Shown here in pieces: positions 37,574 through 48,771 of a stretch of DNA of 64,000 nt (positions within the stretch are counted from its first letter, which is position 1; each line of letters starts with the position of its first letter). Source of the DNA: an uncultured Oxalobacteraceae bacterium. Its GTDB lineage: Bacteria > Pseudomonadota > Gammaproteobacteria > Burkholderiales > Burkholderiaceae_D. The position numbers and the translations under genes are program-made. The DNA lies in the NCBI GenBank assembly GCA_903893945.1, contig CAITOF010000026.1, positions 1-64,000 of the forward strand. The letters run 5' to 3'. The notes beneath the pieces are model-generated. The model was not told where the DNA came from, did not search any database, and saw nothing but the letters and a program-made list of their open reading frames with translations.

Positions 37574-38644
37574 TTATTTCCAGATATTCAGCGGCGACTG
37601 CAGCCACGCAGCAACGATCACCAGATACACCAGCGTAAACGGGATAAACACCTTCCAGCCCAGACGCATGATCTGGTCAAAACGATAGCGCGGAAATGAG
37701 GCACGCGCCCAGATAAACATGGATACCACGACGAACGTTTTTACACCCAGCCAGATCCAGCCCGGAACAAACGACAGAAAGCCCAGTGGCGCAGCCCAGC
37801 CGCCAAGGAACATCAGTGACGCCATTGCCGATATGAGTATCATGTTGGCGTATTCGGCAAGGAAGAACATGGCGAAGGACATACCGGAATATTCCACCAT
37901 ATGCCCGGCCACAATTTCAGATTCGCCTTCGACCACGTCAAAGGGATGACGATTGGTTTCGGCAATACCTGAAATAACGTAAATGACAAACATGGGCAAC
38001 AGGGGCAACCAGTTCCATGACAGGAAATTCAGACCCATGTCAGCGAACTGCCCCCTGGACTGCGTCATCACGATGTCTGTCAGATTCAGACTGCCTGACA
38101 CCATCAGTACGATGACAAGTACAAAACCCATGGCGATTTCATACGAGACCATTTGCGCGGAGGCACGCATGGCGCCCAGAAACGCATACTTGGAATTGGA
38201 TGCCCATCCGGCAATGATCACGCCATACACTTCCATCGAGGTAATTGCCATCATCAGCAGCAACCCTGCATTCACATTCGCCAGCACGGTTTCCGGACCA
38301 AAAGGCACCACAGCCCAGGCGGCCAGAGCCGGCATGATGGTCATGATGGGCGCAATAACGAACAGCGCCTTATTGGAACGGGTCGGTATCACGATTTCTT
38401 TCAGCAGCAATTTCAGCGCGTCAGCGATCGGCTGAAGCAAACCGGCAGGTCCGACACGATTCGGCCCCAGACGCACGTGCATCCAGCCGATCATTTTACG
38501 TTCCCACAACGTCAGGTAGGCAACGAGTCCCATCACCGGCAACGTGATGCAGACGATTTTGACGAGCGTCCAGACCGTAATCCAGATTGATGGCCACCAG
38601 GCACCAAACAGACCTGAGCCGGTTGAATTGATCAGATCCATCAT
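37574..38644 (-). CDS. nuoH: NADH-quinone oxidoreductase subunit H
   Basis: A 356-residue, eight-helix subunit that forms much of the quinone tunnel. Landmarks: [38 protein letters not shown] near the N-terminus and [27 protein letters not shown] in the middle. It overlaps the nuoG stop by four bases. Confidence 0.98.
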   Translation of the reverse strand: MMDLINSTGSGLFGAWWPSIWITVWTLVKIVCITLPVMGLVAYLTLWERKMIGWMHVRLGPNRVGPAGLLQPIADALKLLLKEIVIPTRSNKALFVIAPIMTIMPALAAWAVVPFGPETVLANVNAGLLLMMAITSMEVYGVIIAGWASNSKYAFLGAMRASAQMVSYEIAMGFVLVIVLMVSGSLNLTDIVMTQSRGQFADMGLNFLSWNWLPLLPMFVIYVISGIAETNRHPFDVVEGESEIVAGHMVEYSGMSFAMFFLAEYANMILISAMASLMFLGGWAAPLGFLSFVPGWIWLGVKTFVVVSMFIWARASFPRYRFDQIMRLGWKVFIPFTLVYLVIVAAWLQSPLNIWK

Positions 38645-40974
38645 GATGCGCGCTCCACAGTAACTGTTCCAAACAGCGCTCCAAGTGCCGCAGTAGCCGG
38701 ATGGCCTGCCGCAATTCTCACCACGCCTGCCGGTAATCCCTTATCGATCGACGCCGGCAGCAGCACATGCTGACCCGCCAGGCTTATTCTGACCAGATCA
38801 CCATTGACCAGACCCAGCGAGGAAAACTGTGCGGCAGGAATCCACGCACGTGGCGGCTTGGCATCGGCCGTTTCCTGCAGGGTGACCGAATGTCGCGCCA
38901 GGGCATCCGCGCTATAAATGCCAATATTGGCAATACGCTCGAATCCGCCATTTGCCGGAGTGGCATTATTTAGCACGCTTTCATCGGGCAATCGGACTGC
39001 CATCCGGTTATTCAGACGGGAGGAAAGATCGGTCTGATTCTGCAGCAGTTCATCACGAACGGCTTCGGACGTTTCATAATCAAAGCCGCTCAGGCCGAGC
39101 AGATTGCCAAGGACGCGCAGCACCTTCCACGCCGGACGCGCCTCGCCCAAAGGCTTGACAGTGCCGTTAAAACTCTGGGCACGCCCTTCACAGTTCACAA
39201 AGGTGCCCGATGTTTCGGTAAATGGGGCAATCGGCAACAACACATCCGCGTAATCCTGCGCATGTTTAAAGGCAGACAGCACAACGACCATCTCGGCCTG
39301 TTCCAGTGCCGGGCGCGCGGCAACAGCGCTGTCCAGCAGCGGATCGGCATTGAACAGTACATAGGCCTTGCGCGGCTGCGTCAGCATTTGCGATGCATTC
39401 AAGCCGTCATTGCCCGGCAAGGCATTGGCGAGATAGCCGCCGACCGTGTTGGCCGCTTCGGTCAGATAACCGAATTTGATCCCGGTCTGTTCCGCTATCC
39501 ATTGAACGACTGCATGAATTCCGGACGCCTGCGGGTGATAGGTCACTGAATTACCCAGCATGATTGCATTGCGGTCACCGGCCAGCAAATCGGCCGCGAT
39601 CGCACGCGCCACCGCCGAAATCGGGTTCGACTTGACGGGTGCAGCGATATTTTTTGCTTCAGCAATGGCAGCCGCAATGTCGATAATCCCGGACAACCAG
39701 GCCGACGGCGCATAAATCATCTTGTTGGCCACCGGAATCAGCAGATCATCATCACTGGCGTGAAGCAGGGATAGACGGCTGCCCCCTTTTACCGCACTGC
39801 GCAGCCGGGCTGCCAGCAAGGGATGGTCCTTGCGCAGGAACGAGCCGACCACCAGCACATTCCCCAGTTCGGCAAATTCTGCTATCGACATGCCCAGCCA
39901 GGGTTTAAAGCTGGCTACCGGGGTATCGTCGGCAACACGCAAGCGGAAATCGATATTTTCGGACCCGATGCCACGCACCACTTTTTGCAGCAGGCTCAAC
40001 TCTTCCAGTGTGGAATGCGGCGTCGCCAGCGCACCGATCGCCGCAGCACCATGTTCATGCCTGATATTTCTCAAGCCGTGTGCCACATATTCCAGGGCTG
40101 TTTGCCAGTCGGTTTCTTTCCATTGCCCGCCCTGCCTGATCATGGGCTGGGTCAATCGGTCGGCACTGTTCAATGCGTCGTAGGAAAAACGATCCTTGTC
40201 AGAGATCCAGCACTCATTGATGGCTTCGTTTTCAAGCGGCAGAACGCGCATGACCCGGTTATTTTTTACCTGTACCACCAGATTGCTGCCGAGGCCGTCA
40301 TGCGGGCTCACGGATTTGCGCCGGGACAGTTCCCAGGTGCGCGCCGAGTAGCGAAATGGTTTTGACGTGAGTGCGCCGACCGGGCAGATATCAATCATGT
40401 TGCCGGACAGTTCAGAATCCACCGTTTTTCCGACGAATGTGGTAATTTCCGAATGTTCGCCGCGACCCAGCATACCCAGCTCCATGACACCGGCAATTTC
40501 CTGGCCGAAGCGGACGCAACGGGTACATTGAATACAGCGACTCATTTCTTCCATGGAAATCAGCGGACCGGCCTGTTTATGGAACACCACGCGCTTCTCT
40601 TCCTGATAACGTGACGCTGACTTGCCATAGCCCACAGCCAGGTCCTGCAATTGACACTCACCGCCCTGGTCGCAGATGGGACAGTCAAGCGGATGATTGA
40701 TCAGCAAAAACTCCATGACTTCTTTTTGTGCCTTGACGGCTTTTTCGCTGCTGGAGCGCACGATCATGCCTGCGGTCACAGGCGTAGCACATGCCGGCAG
40801 CGGTTTGGGCGCTTTTTCCACCTCAACCAGACACATGCGGCAATTCGCCGCAATCGACAATTTTTTGTGATAGCAGAAATGGGGAATGTATGTACCGAGT
40901 TTATTGGCCGCGTCCATGACCATACTGCCCGGAGGTACTTCTACTTTCTTGCCGTCAATTTCTATTTCAACCAT
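38641..40974 (-). CDS. nuoG: NADH-quinone oxidoreductase subunit G
   Basis: A 777-residue subunit of the hydrophilic arm. The N-terminal ferredoxin domain has the [2Fe-2S] set ([22 protein letters not shown]), then the His-ligated cluster region ([20 protein letters not shown]) and the [4Fe-4S] motif ([10 protein letters not shown]...ICPVGAL). The large molybdopterin-oxidoreductase-like C-terminal part carries no cofactor in this family. Lies between nuoF and nuoH. Confidence 0.98.
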   Translation of the reverse strand: MVEIEIDGKKVEVPPGSMVMDAANKLGTYIPHFCYHKKLSIAANCRMCLVEVEKAPKPLPACATPVTAGMIVRSSSEKAVKAQKEVMEFLLINHPLDCPICDQGGECQLQDLAVGYGKSASRYQEEKRVVFHKQAGPLISMEEMSRCIQCTRCVRFGQEIAGVMELGMLGRGEHSEITTFVGKTVDSELSGNMIDICPVGALTSKPFRYSARTWELSRRKSVSPHDGLGSNLVVQVKNNRVMRVLPLENEAINECWISDKDRFSYDALNSADRLTQPMIRQGGQWKETDWQTALEYVAHGLRNIRHEHGAAAIGALATPHSTLEELSLLQKVVRGIGSENIDFRLRVADDTPVASFKPWLGMSIAEFAELGNVLVVGSFLRKDHPLLAARLRSAVKGGSRLSLLHASDDDLLIPVANKMIYAPSAWLSGIIDIAAAIAEAKNIAAPVKSNPISAVARAIAADLLAGDRNAIMLGNSVTYHPQASGIHAVVQWIAEQTGIKFGYLTEAANTVGGYLANALPGNDGLNASQMLTQPRKAYVLFNADPLLDSAVAARPALEQAEMVVVLSAFKHAQDYADVLLPIAPFTETSGTFVNCEGRAQSFNGTVKPLGEARPAWKVLRVLGNLLGLSGFDYETSEAVRDELLQNQTDLSSRLNNRMAVRLPDESVLNNATPANGGFERIANIGIYSADALARHSVTLQETADAKPPRAWIPAAQFSSLGLVNGDLVRISLAGQHVLLPASIDKGLPAGVVRIAAGHPATAALGALFGTVTVERAS

Positions 40975-41036
40975 GGTCTTCTCTGGCCTATTGTTGTTAA
41001 CCTGCTAGCCTGCTAAAAATTAGACAAACGACGAAT

Positions 41037-42332
41037 CTACAAATACGTCGGCACCAGACAGCGCTTGTGCTCAATGTGATATTCAAACTCGGAACGGAAA
41101 TTTTTAATCATGGCACGCACCGGCATGGCGGCTGCATCACCCAGGGCACAGATAGTACGACCCTGAATGCCATCGGCAACACTGTTGAGCAGCTCGAGAT
41201 CATCCGCCCGCCCCTGCCCGTGTTCAATACGGTGCACCATCCGGTACAGCCAGCCTGTGCCTTCGCGACACGGCGTGCACTGTCCGCATGACTCCTCGTA
41301 ATAAAAATACGATAAACGCAATAACGACTTCACCATGCAGCGCGTTTCATCCATCACGATGACCGCGCCCGACCCCAGCATCGAGCCCGCCTTGGCAATC
41401 GAGTCATAATCCATATCGGTGGCCATCATGACCTCACCCGTCAATACCGGCATGGATGAACCACCCGGGATGACAGCCTTGATTTTTTTTCCGTCACGCA
41501 TGCCACCGGCCAGTTCCAGCAGGGTGGCAAACGGTGTGCCCAGCGGCACCTCATAATTGCCCGGTTTGGCCACATCACCCGACATTGAAAAAATCTTGGT
41601 TCCGCCATTATTCGGCTTACCGAGCGCGGCATACGCTTCGCCGCCCAGGTTCATCACAAACGGCACCGCCGCAAAGGTTTCGGTATTATTGATGGTGGTC
41701 GGTTTGCCATACAGTCCAAAACTGGCCGGAAAAGGCGGCTTGAAGCGCGGCTGCCCCTTTTTGCCTTCCAGCGACTCCAGCAATGCCGTTTCTTCGCCGC
41801 AGATATAGGCACCGTAGCCGTGGAATGCGTGCAGTTGAAAATTGAAATTGCTGCCACAGATCCGGTCACCGAGCATACCGGCGGCGCGGGCCTGTTCCAG
41901 AGCCTCTTCAAAACGGTCGTAATCGGCAAAAATTTCGCCATGAATGTAGTTGTAACCAACCGTAATACCCATCGCATAGGCACCAATCGCCATCCCTTCG
42001 ATCAGGGCATGCGGGTTGTAGCGGATAATGTCACGGTCCTTGAACGTACCCGGCTCACCTTCGTCGGTATTACAGACCAGGTATTTTTGCCCTGGAAACT
42101 GACGTGGCATGAAGCTCCATTTCAGTCCGGTCGGAAAGCCGGCGCCTCCGCGACCACGCAACGATGAGGCTTTCAATTCAGCGATCACCTGTTCGGGGGT
42201 GATTCCCTCCGCGAGTATGCGTTTCAGCGCGCTGTATCCACCCCGTTTGACGTAGTCGTCGAGTTTCCAATTGCTGCCATCGAGGCCCGCCAGTATCAAC
42301 GGCTTGATGTGTCGGCTATGCAGGCTGGTCAT
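41037..42332 (-). CDS. nuoF: NADH-quinone oxidoreductase subunit F
   Basis: A 431-residue subunit that binds NADH and FMN and holds the N3 cluster. NADH site: [22 protein letters not shown] region: [16 protein letters not shown] and [31 protein letters not shown]3 motif: [15 protein letters not shown] with a later cysteine in [12 protein letters not shown]. It abuts nuoE (one-base overlap). Confidence 0.98.
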   Translation of the reverse strand: MTSLHSRHIKPLILAGLDGSNWKLDDYVKRGGYSALKRILAEGITPEQVIAELKASSLRGRGGAGFPTGLKWSFMPRQFPGQKYLVCNTDEGEPGTFKDRDIIRYNPHALIEGMAIGAYAMGITVGYNYIHGEIFADYDRFEEALEQARAAGMLGDRICGSNFNFQLHAFHGYGAYICGEETALLESLEGKKGQPRFKPPFPASFGLYGKPTTINNTETFAAVPFVMNLGGEAYAALGKPNNGGTKIFSMSGDVAKPGNYEVPLGTPFATLLELAGGMRDGKKIKAVIPGGSSMPVLTGEVMMATDMDYDSIAKAGSMLGSGAVIVMDETRCMVKSLLRLSYFYYEESCGQCTPCREGTGWLYRMVHRIEHGQGRADDLELLNSVADGIQGRTICALGDAAAMPVRAMIKNFRSEFEYHIEHKRCLVPTYL

Positions 42333-42835
42333 TATTGAGACCCCTCATTTGGTGGCGTATTTTTCAGTTCATCCACTAAAGCATCAATTTTCTGATCCGA
42401 CATGAAACTGCACATGCGCTTGTTATTGACCAGCATCACCGGCGCATCACCGCAAGCACCCATGCATTCGCCTTCAACCAGCGTAAATTTGTGGTCGGCT
42501 GTGGTTTCTTTGTAGTCAACACCCAGTTTCTGTTTCAGATAATGCGCCGCTTTTTCACCACCGGATAACGCGCACGGCAGATTGGTACAGACTGAAATTT
42601 TGAACTGACCGACCGGTTTGGTGTTGTACATGTTATAGAACGTTGCCACTTCCTGAACGGCAATGGCGGGCATGCGCAGATAATCGGCCACTTCCTGCAT
42701 GATTTCGGGTGACAGCCAGCTCGTCTGGTCCTGGGCAATTGCCAGCGCTGCCATCACGGCAGACTGTCTTTGCTCAGCCGGAAATTTCGCAATTTCACGA
42801 TCTATTTTTTTATATGTTTGCTCAGTTAACAGCAT
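42332..42835 (-). CDS. nuoE: NADH-quinone oxidoreductase subunit E
   Basis: A 167-residue thioredoxin-like subunit with the N1a [2Fe-2S] cluster. The four cysteines are in CTNLPC and [13 protein letters not shown]. The N-terminal helical part ([31 protein letters not shown]) and [11 protein letters not shown] are typical. Confidence 0.98.
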   Translation of the reverse strand: MLLTEQTYKKIDREIAKFPAEQRQSAVMAALAIAQDQTSWLSPEIMQEVADYLRMPAIAVQEVATFYNMYNTKPVGQFKISVCTNLPCALSGGEKAAHYLKQKLGVDYKETTADHKFTLVEGECMGACGDAPVMLVNNKRMCSFMSDQKIDALVDELKNTPPNEGSQ

Positions 42836-42864
42836 AAATTCAACCTTAAATACTGACCTCAGCG

Positions 42865-44118
42865 TTAGCGGTCAATTTCACCAAATACAATATCCTGGGT
42901 ACCAATAATCGTTACGGCATCAGCAATCATGTGCCCTTTCGCCATCTCGTTCAACCCTTGCAGATGCGCGTAGCCGGGTGCGCGGATTTTCAGACGGTAA
43001 GGCTTGTTTGCGCCGTCAGAAACGAGGTAAATCCCGAACTCACCTTTCGGATGTTCTATGGCCACATAAGCTTCACTGGCAGGCACATGAAAACCTTCTG
43101 TAAATAATTTGAAGTGATGAATCAGCTCTTCCATGTTCGACTTCATGCCGACCCGGGTCGGTGGCGTCACTTTATGGTTGTCCGAGATAACCGGACCGGG
43201 ATGATTCCTCAACCATTCCACGCACTGCCTGATTATCTTGTTGGACTGGCGCATTTCTTCCACGCGCACCAGATAACGGTCATAACTGTCTCCGTTAACG
43301 CCGACAGGTATGTCAAAATCGAGCAGGTCGTAAACTTCATACGGCTGCTTCTTGCGCAAATCCCATTCAACACCCGATCCGCGCAGCATGGCGCCGGTAA
43401 ATCCCATGGCTTTGGCACGCTCAGGCGTCACCACGCCTATCCCGACCAGACGCTGTTTCCAGATCCGGTTATCCGTCAGCAGTGTTTCATATTCATCGAC
43501 GTAGGTTGGAAAGCGCACCGTGAAATCTTCGATAAAATCGAGCAGCGACCCGCGACGATTTTCATTTAACGCCTGCATGGTCCTGGCGTTGCGCAAATAG
43601 GATGCTTCATATTGTGGCATGGTATCGGGCAGATCACGATACACACCGCCGGGGCGGTAGTAGGCTGCATGCATGCGCGCACCGGAAACAGCCTCGTAGC
43701 AATCCATCAAATCTTCGCGCTCGCGGAACGCATACAGAAATACCGCCATGGCGCCCACGTCCAGTGCATGCGCGCCCAGCCACATCAGGTGATTCAGCAG
43801 CCGGGTGATTTCATCGAACATGACACGAATATACTGCGCGCGCAGCGGCACTTCCAGACCCAGCATTTTTTCAATTGCCATGACGTAAGCATGTTCGTTG
43901 CTCATCATGGAAACGTAATCCAGCCGGTCCATGTACGGCACGGATTGCAGGTAGGTTTTCTGTTCGGCCAGCTTTTCTGTAGCACGGTGCAACAAGCCGA
44001 TATGCGGATCAGCACGCTGAATGACTTCGCCATCAAGCTCAAGCACCAGACGCAACACACCGTGCGCTGCCGGATGCTGCGGGCCAAAGTTGAGGGTGTA
44101 ATTTTTGATCTCAGCCAT
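42865..44118 (-). CDS. nuoD: NADH-quinone oxidoreductase subunit D
   Basis: A 417-residue 49-kDa-type subunit that helps form the quinone pocket. N-terminal [22 protein letters not shown] holds the quinone-site histidine. [45 protein letters not shown] and the C-terminal [15 protein letters not shown] are characteristic. nuoC is a separate gene, as in most Betaproteobacteria. Confidence 0.98.
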   Translation of the reverse strand: MAEIKNYTLNFGPQHPAAHGVLRLVLELDGEVIQRADPHIGLLHRATEKLAEQKTYLQSVPYMDRLDYVSMMSNEHAYVMAIEKMLGLEVPLRAQYIRVMFDEITRLLNHLMWLGAHALDVGAMAVFLYAFREREDLMDCYEAVSGARMHAAYYRPGGVYRDLPDTMPQYEASYLRNARTMQALNENRRGSLLDFIEDFTVRFPTYVDEYETLLTDNRIWKQRLVGIGVVTPERAKAMGFTGAMLRGSGVEWDLRKKQPYEVYDLLDFDIPVGVNGDSYDRYLVRVEEMRQSNKIIRQCVEWLRNHPGPVISDNHKVTPPTRVGMKSNMEELIHHFKLFTEGFHVPASEAYVAIEHPKGEFGIYLVSDGANKPYRLKIRAPGYAHLQGLNEMAKGHMIADAVTIIGTQDIVFGEIDR

Positions 44119-44147
44119 TCAATACCTCTGCCTTTGTGTCCGTGTCA

Positions 44148-44741
44148 TCATTTTGCGTAATTTTCTTCACGAATAATACGTGGCGTATTTTCGCGCGGGT
44201 CTATGGTCACCGGCTGATACACCACGCGCTTCTGCTCTGCATCATAGCGCATCTCAACATAACCGGAAACCGGGAAGTCTTTTCGGAACGGATGACCGAT
44301 AAAACCATAATCAGTCAGAATGCGACGCAGATCATTGTGGCCGTCAAACAGGATACCGAACAGATCAAATGCTTCACGCTCGTACCAGTTTGCCGACGAC
44401 CAGATATCAGAAACCGACGGCAACAGGGGCATGTCATCGTCCGGCGCAAATACCCGTACACGCAAACGCCAGTTGTGGGAAATCGACAGAAGATGGGTGA
44501 CGGCGGCAAAGCGCCTGCCCGGCCAGGTATCGTTACCGTAGGTCGAATAATCCACGCCGCACAGGTCTATAAGTTCTTCAAACCTTGTGTCGGGATTGTC
44601 ACGCAACGCGGTCATGACGCTGCGGTAGTCATCGTGCCCCACCACCAGTGTCAGCTCGCCCAGCGCCGACGTCAATTCAAACTCCCGGCTGCCAAGCACG
44701 GAACGGACCGCTGATTCGAGATTTTCTAATTTTGTCGTCAT
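44148..44741 (-). CDS. nuoC: NADH-quinone oxidoreductase subunit C
   Basis: A 197-residue 30-kDa-type subunit. Signature near the C-terminus: [49 protein letters not shown]. Unlike E. coli it is not fused to nuoD. It sits 33 bases after nuoB. Confidence 0.97.
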   Translation of the reverse strand: MTTKLENLESAVRSVLGSREFELTSALGELTLVVGHDDYRSVMTALRDNPDTRFEELIDLCGVDYSTYGNDTWPGRRFAAVTHLLSISHNWRLRVRVFAPDDDMPLLPSVSDIWSSANWYEREAFDLFGILFDGHNDLRRILTDYGFIGHPFRKDFPVSGYVEMRYDAEQKRVVYQPVTIDPRENTPRIIREENYAK

Positions 44742-44774
44742 TTTTATTTAACCGGATTATCTGAACACAGTGGA

Positions 44775-45251
44775 TTAGCGGGCAATCGTATTGGTCCGTT
44801 TTATTTTGTTCTGCAGCTGCATGATGCCATACAACAATGCCTCAGCCGTCGGCGGACAACCCGGCACGTAAATATCCACAGGCACTATCCTGTCACAGCC
44901 GCGCACCACGGAATACGAGTAATGGTAATATCCCCCTCCATTGGCACACGACCCCATGGAAATTACCCAGCGTGGTTCCGCCATCTGGTCATAGACCTTG
45001 CGCAGTGCCGGCGCCATTTTATTGCACAGGGTACCGGCCACTATCATCACATCAGATTGCCTTGGCGACGGGCGAAACACCACACCAAACCGGTCAAGGT
45101 CGTAACGCGATGCACCGGCCTGCATCATTTCAACCGCACAGCACGCCAGGCCAAATGTCATCGGCCACATGGAACCGGTACGCGTCCAGTTTATCAGCTT
45201 GTCCGCTGTGGTCGTCACAAAACCTTCGTTTAATATGCCTTCAATTGACAT
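44775..45251 (-). CDS. nuoB: NADH-quinone oxidoreductase subunit B
   Basis: A 158-residue subunit that carries terminal cluster N2, the donor to quinone. Cluster cysteines: [57 protein letters not shown]. An unusually long gap of 135 bases separates it from nuoA, with a short tandem repeat in it. Confidence 0.98.
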   Translation of the reverse strand: MSIEGILNEGFVTTTADKLINWTRTGSMWPMTFGLACCAVEMMQAGASRYDLDRFGVVFRPSPRQSDVMIVAGTLCNKMAPALRKVYDQMAEPRWVISMGSCANGGGYYHYSYSVVRGCDRIVPVDIYVPGCPPTAEALLYGIMQLQNKIKRTNTIAR

Positions 45252-45357
45252 GGAACTAACCCTTTAGGCTGATTTTTATTCTGATACTTTAACTTGATCT
45301 ATCGTACCACCGGTCCGACGCGTTTCATTGATGCAAATCAGTGATCCAATCCGGTAA

Positions 45358-45381
45358 TGCAACTGCAACTGCAACTGCAAC
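45358..45381. repeat. hexamer tandem repeat (TGCAAC)x4
   Basis: Four perfect copies of TGCAAC lie a few bases after the nuoA stop codon (GTTGCA on the coding strand), in the 135-base nuoA-nuoB gap. Perfect short repeats like this can change copy number by slippage. No coding role is seen. Confidence 0.85.
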
Positions 45382-45386
45382 ACCAC

Positions 45387-45746
45387 TCACTCCCAATCCA
45401 GCGCGCCCTTCTTCCAGATGTACCAAAAACCGACACCAAATTCAAGAACAAACCCGAGCATGACTAAAAATCCGGTCCAGCCCAGGTCGCGCTGCGCCAC
45501 GGCCCATGGAAAGAAAAACGCGGTTTCCAGATCGAACAGGATAAACAGGATGGCGACGAGATAATAACGCACGTCAAATTTCATGCGCGCATCTTCAAAC
45601 GCTTCGAAGCCACACTCATAGGGAGATAATTTTTGCGCATCCGGCTTGTGGGGGGCCGCCAGACGGCCAAGAACCTGGGGAACAACGCCAACCAGAATGC
45701 CGACGATGATGAATAATAAAACGGGGAAATAATTTTCGAGATTCAC
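45387..45746 (-). CDS. nuoA: NADH-quinone oxidoreductase subunit A
   Basis: A 119-residue, three-helix subunit with the quinone-cavity loop ([44 protein letters not shown]), including the conserved cysteine and glutamates. It starts with GTG and lacks a clear Shine-Dalgarno. First gene of the nuo run, downstream of tRNA-Leu on the same strand. Confidence 0.97.
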   Translation of the reverse strand: MNLENYFPVLLFIIVGILVGVVPQVLGRLAAPHKPDAQKLSPYECGFEAFEDARMKFDVRYYLVAILFILFDLETAFFFPWAVAQRDLGWTGFLVMLGFVLEFGVGFWYIWKKGALDWE

Positions 45747-45894
45747 GATTGGGCAATTAAAGCTAAAAAGGTTTAAAAGTTGTAGTTAAATTCCAGTCTG
45801 TGTCCACTTGAGTTCAACTACCCATTTTCACTGCTTGTCCCTGATTTCCAATTCCGATTTGTCAGTCTCTGATCTCCAGAAATCGGTTCTGGAA

Positions 45895-45979
45895 TGGTGC
45901 CGACGACGAGACTCGAACTCGTACAGCTTTCGCCACTACCCCCTCAAGATAGCGTGTCTACCAATTTCACCACGTCGGC
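45895..45979 (-). tRNA. tRNA-Leu (anticodon GAG)
   Basis: On the minus strand GCCGACG...CGTCGGC closes the acceptor stem and CCA is encoded. The D-arm reads TGGTGAAATTGGTAGACACG, the anticodon arm CTATC-TTGAGGG-GGTAG with GAG, then a long variable arm typical of leucine tRNA, and the T-arm GAGTTCGAGTCTC. Length 85 bases. It lies between secG and nuoA, its usual place in Betaproteobacteria. Confidence 0.97.
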
Positions 45980-46139
45980 CCTTATTTCTGCTGCGTTTTG
46001 TGACTTTTGCCGCAGATTTACTACTGACTTTTTCGTACTGATTTACTAAGTCCGACATTCTACTTGATCGATAGTAATTGTTCAACGCACAATTACCAAA
46101 AAACAAGAAACAAATCCGAACCGGATAACCGTTGCAGCG

Positions 46140-46586
46140 TTATTTGGGTATCTGGTCGGCATGCCCTGTGCCATTGGCCGGTTTGGCAGGTGCCGCTGCT
46201 GGCGCCTGTGCAGGTACTGCTTTTGCAGCGGCCGGTTGTGCCGTACCGGTTGCCGGTGCAGCTGGTGTGCCCGCCGCCGGTGCGCCACCCACTTCTGCCG
46301 CTTTAGGCGGTGCCAGATTGTCCATCACACCGTCTGAGGGTGCAGTATGCCTGTTACCAAGGTAGGCCAAAGCCAGCGTCGCGCAAAAAAATACGGTGGC
46401 TGCCACACCGGTTGCTTTCGACAGAAAGCTTGATGAGCCCGTTGCGCCAAACAGGCTTCCGGAAGCGCCTGAACCAAATGCGGCACCCATATCCGCACCT
46501 TTTCCGTGCTGCACCAGTACTAAACCGATAATAATCAGTGCAGCCATTACCTGAACAGCAACTACTAATGAGAAAAATGTATTCAT
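46140..46586 (-). CDS. secG: preprotein translocase subunit SecG
   Basis: A 148-residue inner-membrane protein of the SecYEG channel. Two helices (VQVMAALIIIGLVLVQ and ATGVAATVFFCATLALAYL) flank the cytoplasmic loop GKGADMGAAFGSGASGSLFGATGSSSFLSKAT. The C-terminal 65 residues are Ala/Pro-rich and low complexity, longer than the E. coli protein (110). Such tails are common in the class. Confidence 0.96.
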   Translation of the reverse strand: MNTFFSLVVAVQVMAALIIIGLVLVQHGKGADMGAAFGSGASGSLFGATGSSSFLSKATGVAATVFFCATLALAYLGNRHTAPSDGVMDNLAPPKAAEVGGAPAAGTPAAPATGTAQPAAAKAVPAQAPAAAPAKPANGTGHADQIPK

Positions 46587-46745
46587 TTATAAACCTAAAA
46601 TTAACAATTGCACATGATTAATTGTGCACCCGTACTTCAAAAATAACGCCGACTGGTTCAGTTGTACCTGCACCATCTTAACTGAATAAATTCCGGATTA
46701 AATCAACCTCATGAATTCAACCCGACAAATATATTAATTAATAAC

Positions 46746-47537
46746 TTAATTACTTTGCGCTGCTGCAATAATACCTAAAAAATCGACCGCTTTTAGCGAC
46801 GCCCCGCCTATAAGGCCACCGTCAATGTCATCCATCGCCAGTAACGCAGCGGCATTGTCCGGCTTCATGCTTCCTCCATACAGTATCGGCACCCGTTGCG
46901 CCGCGTCCGCATCCACCGATGCAATCTGACGGCGAAGATACGCATGAACCTGCTGCGCCATTTCAGGCGTTGCTGTCAGGCCTGTACCTATGGCCCAGAC
47001 AGGCTCATAGGCAACCACCACCTGGGCAAGCTGCTCTTTGCCTAGCTGGGTCAGCACCGCGAGCAATTGTCTTGCCACGACGTCGTCAGTCTGCCCGGCT
47101 TGCCGTTGTTCTGACGATTCACCTACACAGACTATAGGAACTATACCTGCTTCTAACAAGCGTAATGTTTTCTGCGCTACCAGTTGATCTGATTCGCCCT
47201 GATAAGTGCGGCGTTCCGAATGGCCAACAATAGTATAAAAACAAGAAAAATCGCACAGCATGGACGCAGAAATATCCCCTGTATAGGCACCGCCCTGCTG
47301 CGCGGACACGTCCTGCGCACCCCAGCGAATCGATGTATGCTGTAACGCAGTTTGCGCTTGCGCCAGATAAACCGCTGGCACACAGACGGCAATATCAGCC
47401 TCCGCGCGACCCGACTCGCGCACGGACCGCCCTGACTGCTGCAAGCCATTCTGCAGTTCGGCTAATAATGACGCATTTGTTGCCAAATTGCCATTCATTT
47501 TCCAATTGCCCGCAATTAATGGACGCCGTCGCTTCAT
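46746..47537 (-). CDS. tpiA: triose-phosphate isomerase
   Basis: A 263-residue glycolytic TIM barrel that interconverts dihydroxyacetone phosphate and glyceraldehyde 3-phosphate. Active-site pieces: GNWKMNG (lysine), IVGHSERR (histidine), [13 protein letters not shown] (glutamate), and the phosphate loop [12 protein letters not shown] with [13 protein letters not shown] lies 7 bases before the ATG. It precedes secG by 159 AT-rich bases. Confidence 0.98.
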   Translation of the reverse strand: MKRRRPLIAGNWKMNGNLATNASLLAELQNGLQQSGRSVRESGRAEADIAVCVPAVYLAQAQTALQHTSIRWGAQDVSAQQGGAYTGDISASMLCDFSCFYTIVGHSERRTYQGESDQLVAQKTLRLLEAGIVPIVCVGESSEQRQAGQTDDVVARQLLAVLTQLGKEQLAQVVVAYEPVWAIGTGLTATPEMAQQVHAYLRRQIASVDADAAQRVPILYGGSMKPDNAAALLAMDDIDGGLIGGASLKAVDFLGIIAAAQSN

Positions 47538-47694
47538 TCAGAATTTCCTGATTTCAAATAACTCGCCATTTTAGCGTGTTGAGGCAACCATGGTCAATTA
47601 GCGCGAGCGTCTTGTTACCGTTTCATCAGGCAGCATGCGCCTCAGCACAGCGGATTCAACCAGAACCGGGTTGAAAACCGACCGATTTAATGAA

Positions 47695-48675
47695 TTATTT
47701 AACAACCAAAACAATTTTTCCAATATGCTCGCTGCTTTCCATCAGGGCATGAGCCTGTGCCGCCTGTTCAAATGGGAAGGTCTTATAAATGACCGGTTTG
47801 ATTTTTCCCGATTCCAGCAACGGCCATACTTTCTGACGGAGTTGCTGTGCGATGGCATGTTTAAAATCGACCGATCGCGGGCGCAGTGTGGAGCCGGTAA
47901 CCGTGAGACGGCGGCGCATGACAGCACTCATGTCGATCTGCGCCCTGGCACCACCCAGCAATGCAATCACAACGATACGGCCATCATCGGCCAGACAGCT
48001 CAACTCGCGATTAACATAGTCACCAGCCACCATATCCAGCACCACATCCACGCCACGCCCCTGGGTGACTTCGTTGACCACCTGGACAAAATCTTCCGAT
48101 TTGTAATTGATACCTCGAACAGCGCCGAGATCTTCACAGGCACGACATTTATCATCACTGCCCGCGGTGGCCAGCACGACATGCCCCAACGCTTTCGCCA
48201 GTTGAATCGCCGTCACGCCTATTCCCGAAGTTCCGCCCTGCACCAGCAGTGTTTCCGATCCCTGCAATCCGGCGCGGTCAAACACATTGCTCCACACAGT
48301 AAAAAAGGTTTCCGGCAAGGCTGCCGCTTCAATGGCGCTGAAATTCGCTGGCAAGGGCAAACATTGCTTGAGCGGTGCGGCACAGAATTCCGCGTAACCA
48401 CCGCCGGCCACCAGTGCACAGACGTTGTCACCTTTTGCAAAACCACTGCCTGTCAGATCACCGTCGACAATTTCCCCGGCCACTTCCAACCCCGGCAAAT
48501 CGGATGCATCAGCCGGTGGCGGATAGATACCCTTGCGCTGGAATACGTCAGGGCGATTAATGCCCGCTGCGTGGACTTTGATCAGCACTTCGCCCGGTCG
48601 CAACACCGGCAAGGGCCGCTCACACAAACGCAATACCTCCGGTCCACCCGGCTGCGAGATTTCAATTGCTTTCAT
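47695..48675 (-). CDS. NAD(P)H-quinone oxidoreductase, MDR/zeta-crystallin type
   Basis: A protein of about 326 residues in the zinc-free quinone oxidoreductase branch of the medium-chain dehydrogenases (PIG3/Qor group). N-terminal MKAIEISQPGGPEVL and NRPDVFQRKGIYPPP, nucleotide motif VQGGTSGIGVTAIQLAKALG, and C-terminal HALMESSEHIGKIVLVV. I chose MKAIEI (48675), with AAGGATG upstream. Just before it lies the palindrome at 48700-48717. Physiological substrate unknown. Confidence 0.93.
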   Translation of the reverse strand: MKAIEISQPGGPEVLRLCERPLPVLRPGEVLIKVHAAGINRPDVFQRKGIYPPPADASDLPGLEVAGEIVDGDLTGSGFAKGDNVCALVAGGGYAEFCAAPLKQCLPLPANFSAIEAAALPETFFTVWSNVFDRAGLQGSETLLVQGGTSGIGVTAIQLAKALGHVVLATAGSDDKCRACEDLGAVRGINYKSEDFVQVVNEVTQGRGVDVVLDMVAGDYVNRELSCLADDGRIVVIALLGGARAQIDMSAVMRRRLTVTGSTLRPRSVDFKHAIAQQLRQKVWPLLESGKIKPVIYKTFPFEQAAQAHALMESSEHIGKIVLVVK

Positions 48676-48699
48676 GAATTCATCCTTTGTCATCAATAG

Positions 48700-48717
48700 G
48701 GGACTTGCGCAAGTCCC
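48700..48717. repeat. 18-base perfect palindrome GGGACTTGCGCAAGTCCC
   Basis: A perfect inverted repeat with no spacer, between the pnp terminator and the start of the quinone oxidoreductase gene. It could be an operator for a dimeric regulator or a second RNA hairpin. No copy was noticed elsewhere in the window. Confidence 0.6.
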
Positions 48718-48724
48718 AAAAAAA

Positions 48725-48752
48725 AACGCCCATGTTGTTACCCATGAGCGTT
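48725..48752 (-). terminator. rho-independent terminator after pnp
   Basis: On the minus strand AACGCTCATG-GGTAACAA-CATGGGCGTT forms a 10-bp stem with one G-U pair, followed by a long run of T. It lies 20 bases past the pnp stop. Confidence 0.88.
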
Positions 48753-48771
48753 TTCATGCGAACCTCAACAG

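Noticed and set aside
45808-46041. 77-codon plus-strand ORF across the tRNA-Leu gene
   Set aside because: It runs through the tRNA on the opposite strand and has no domain.
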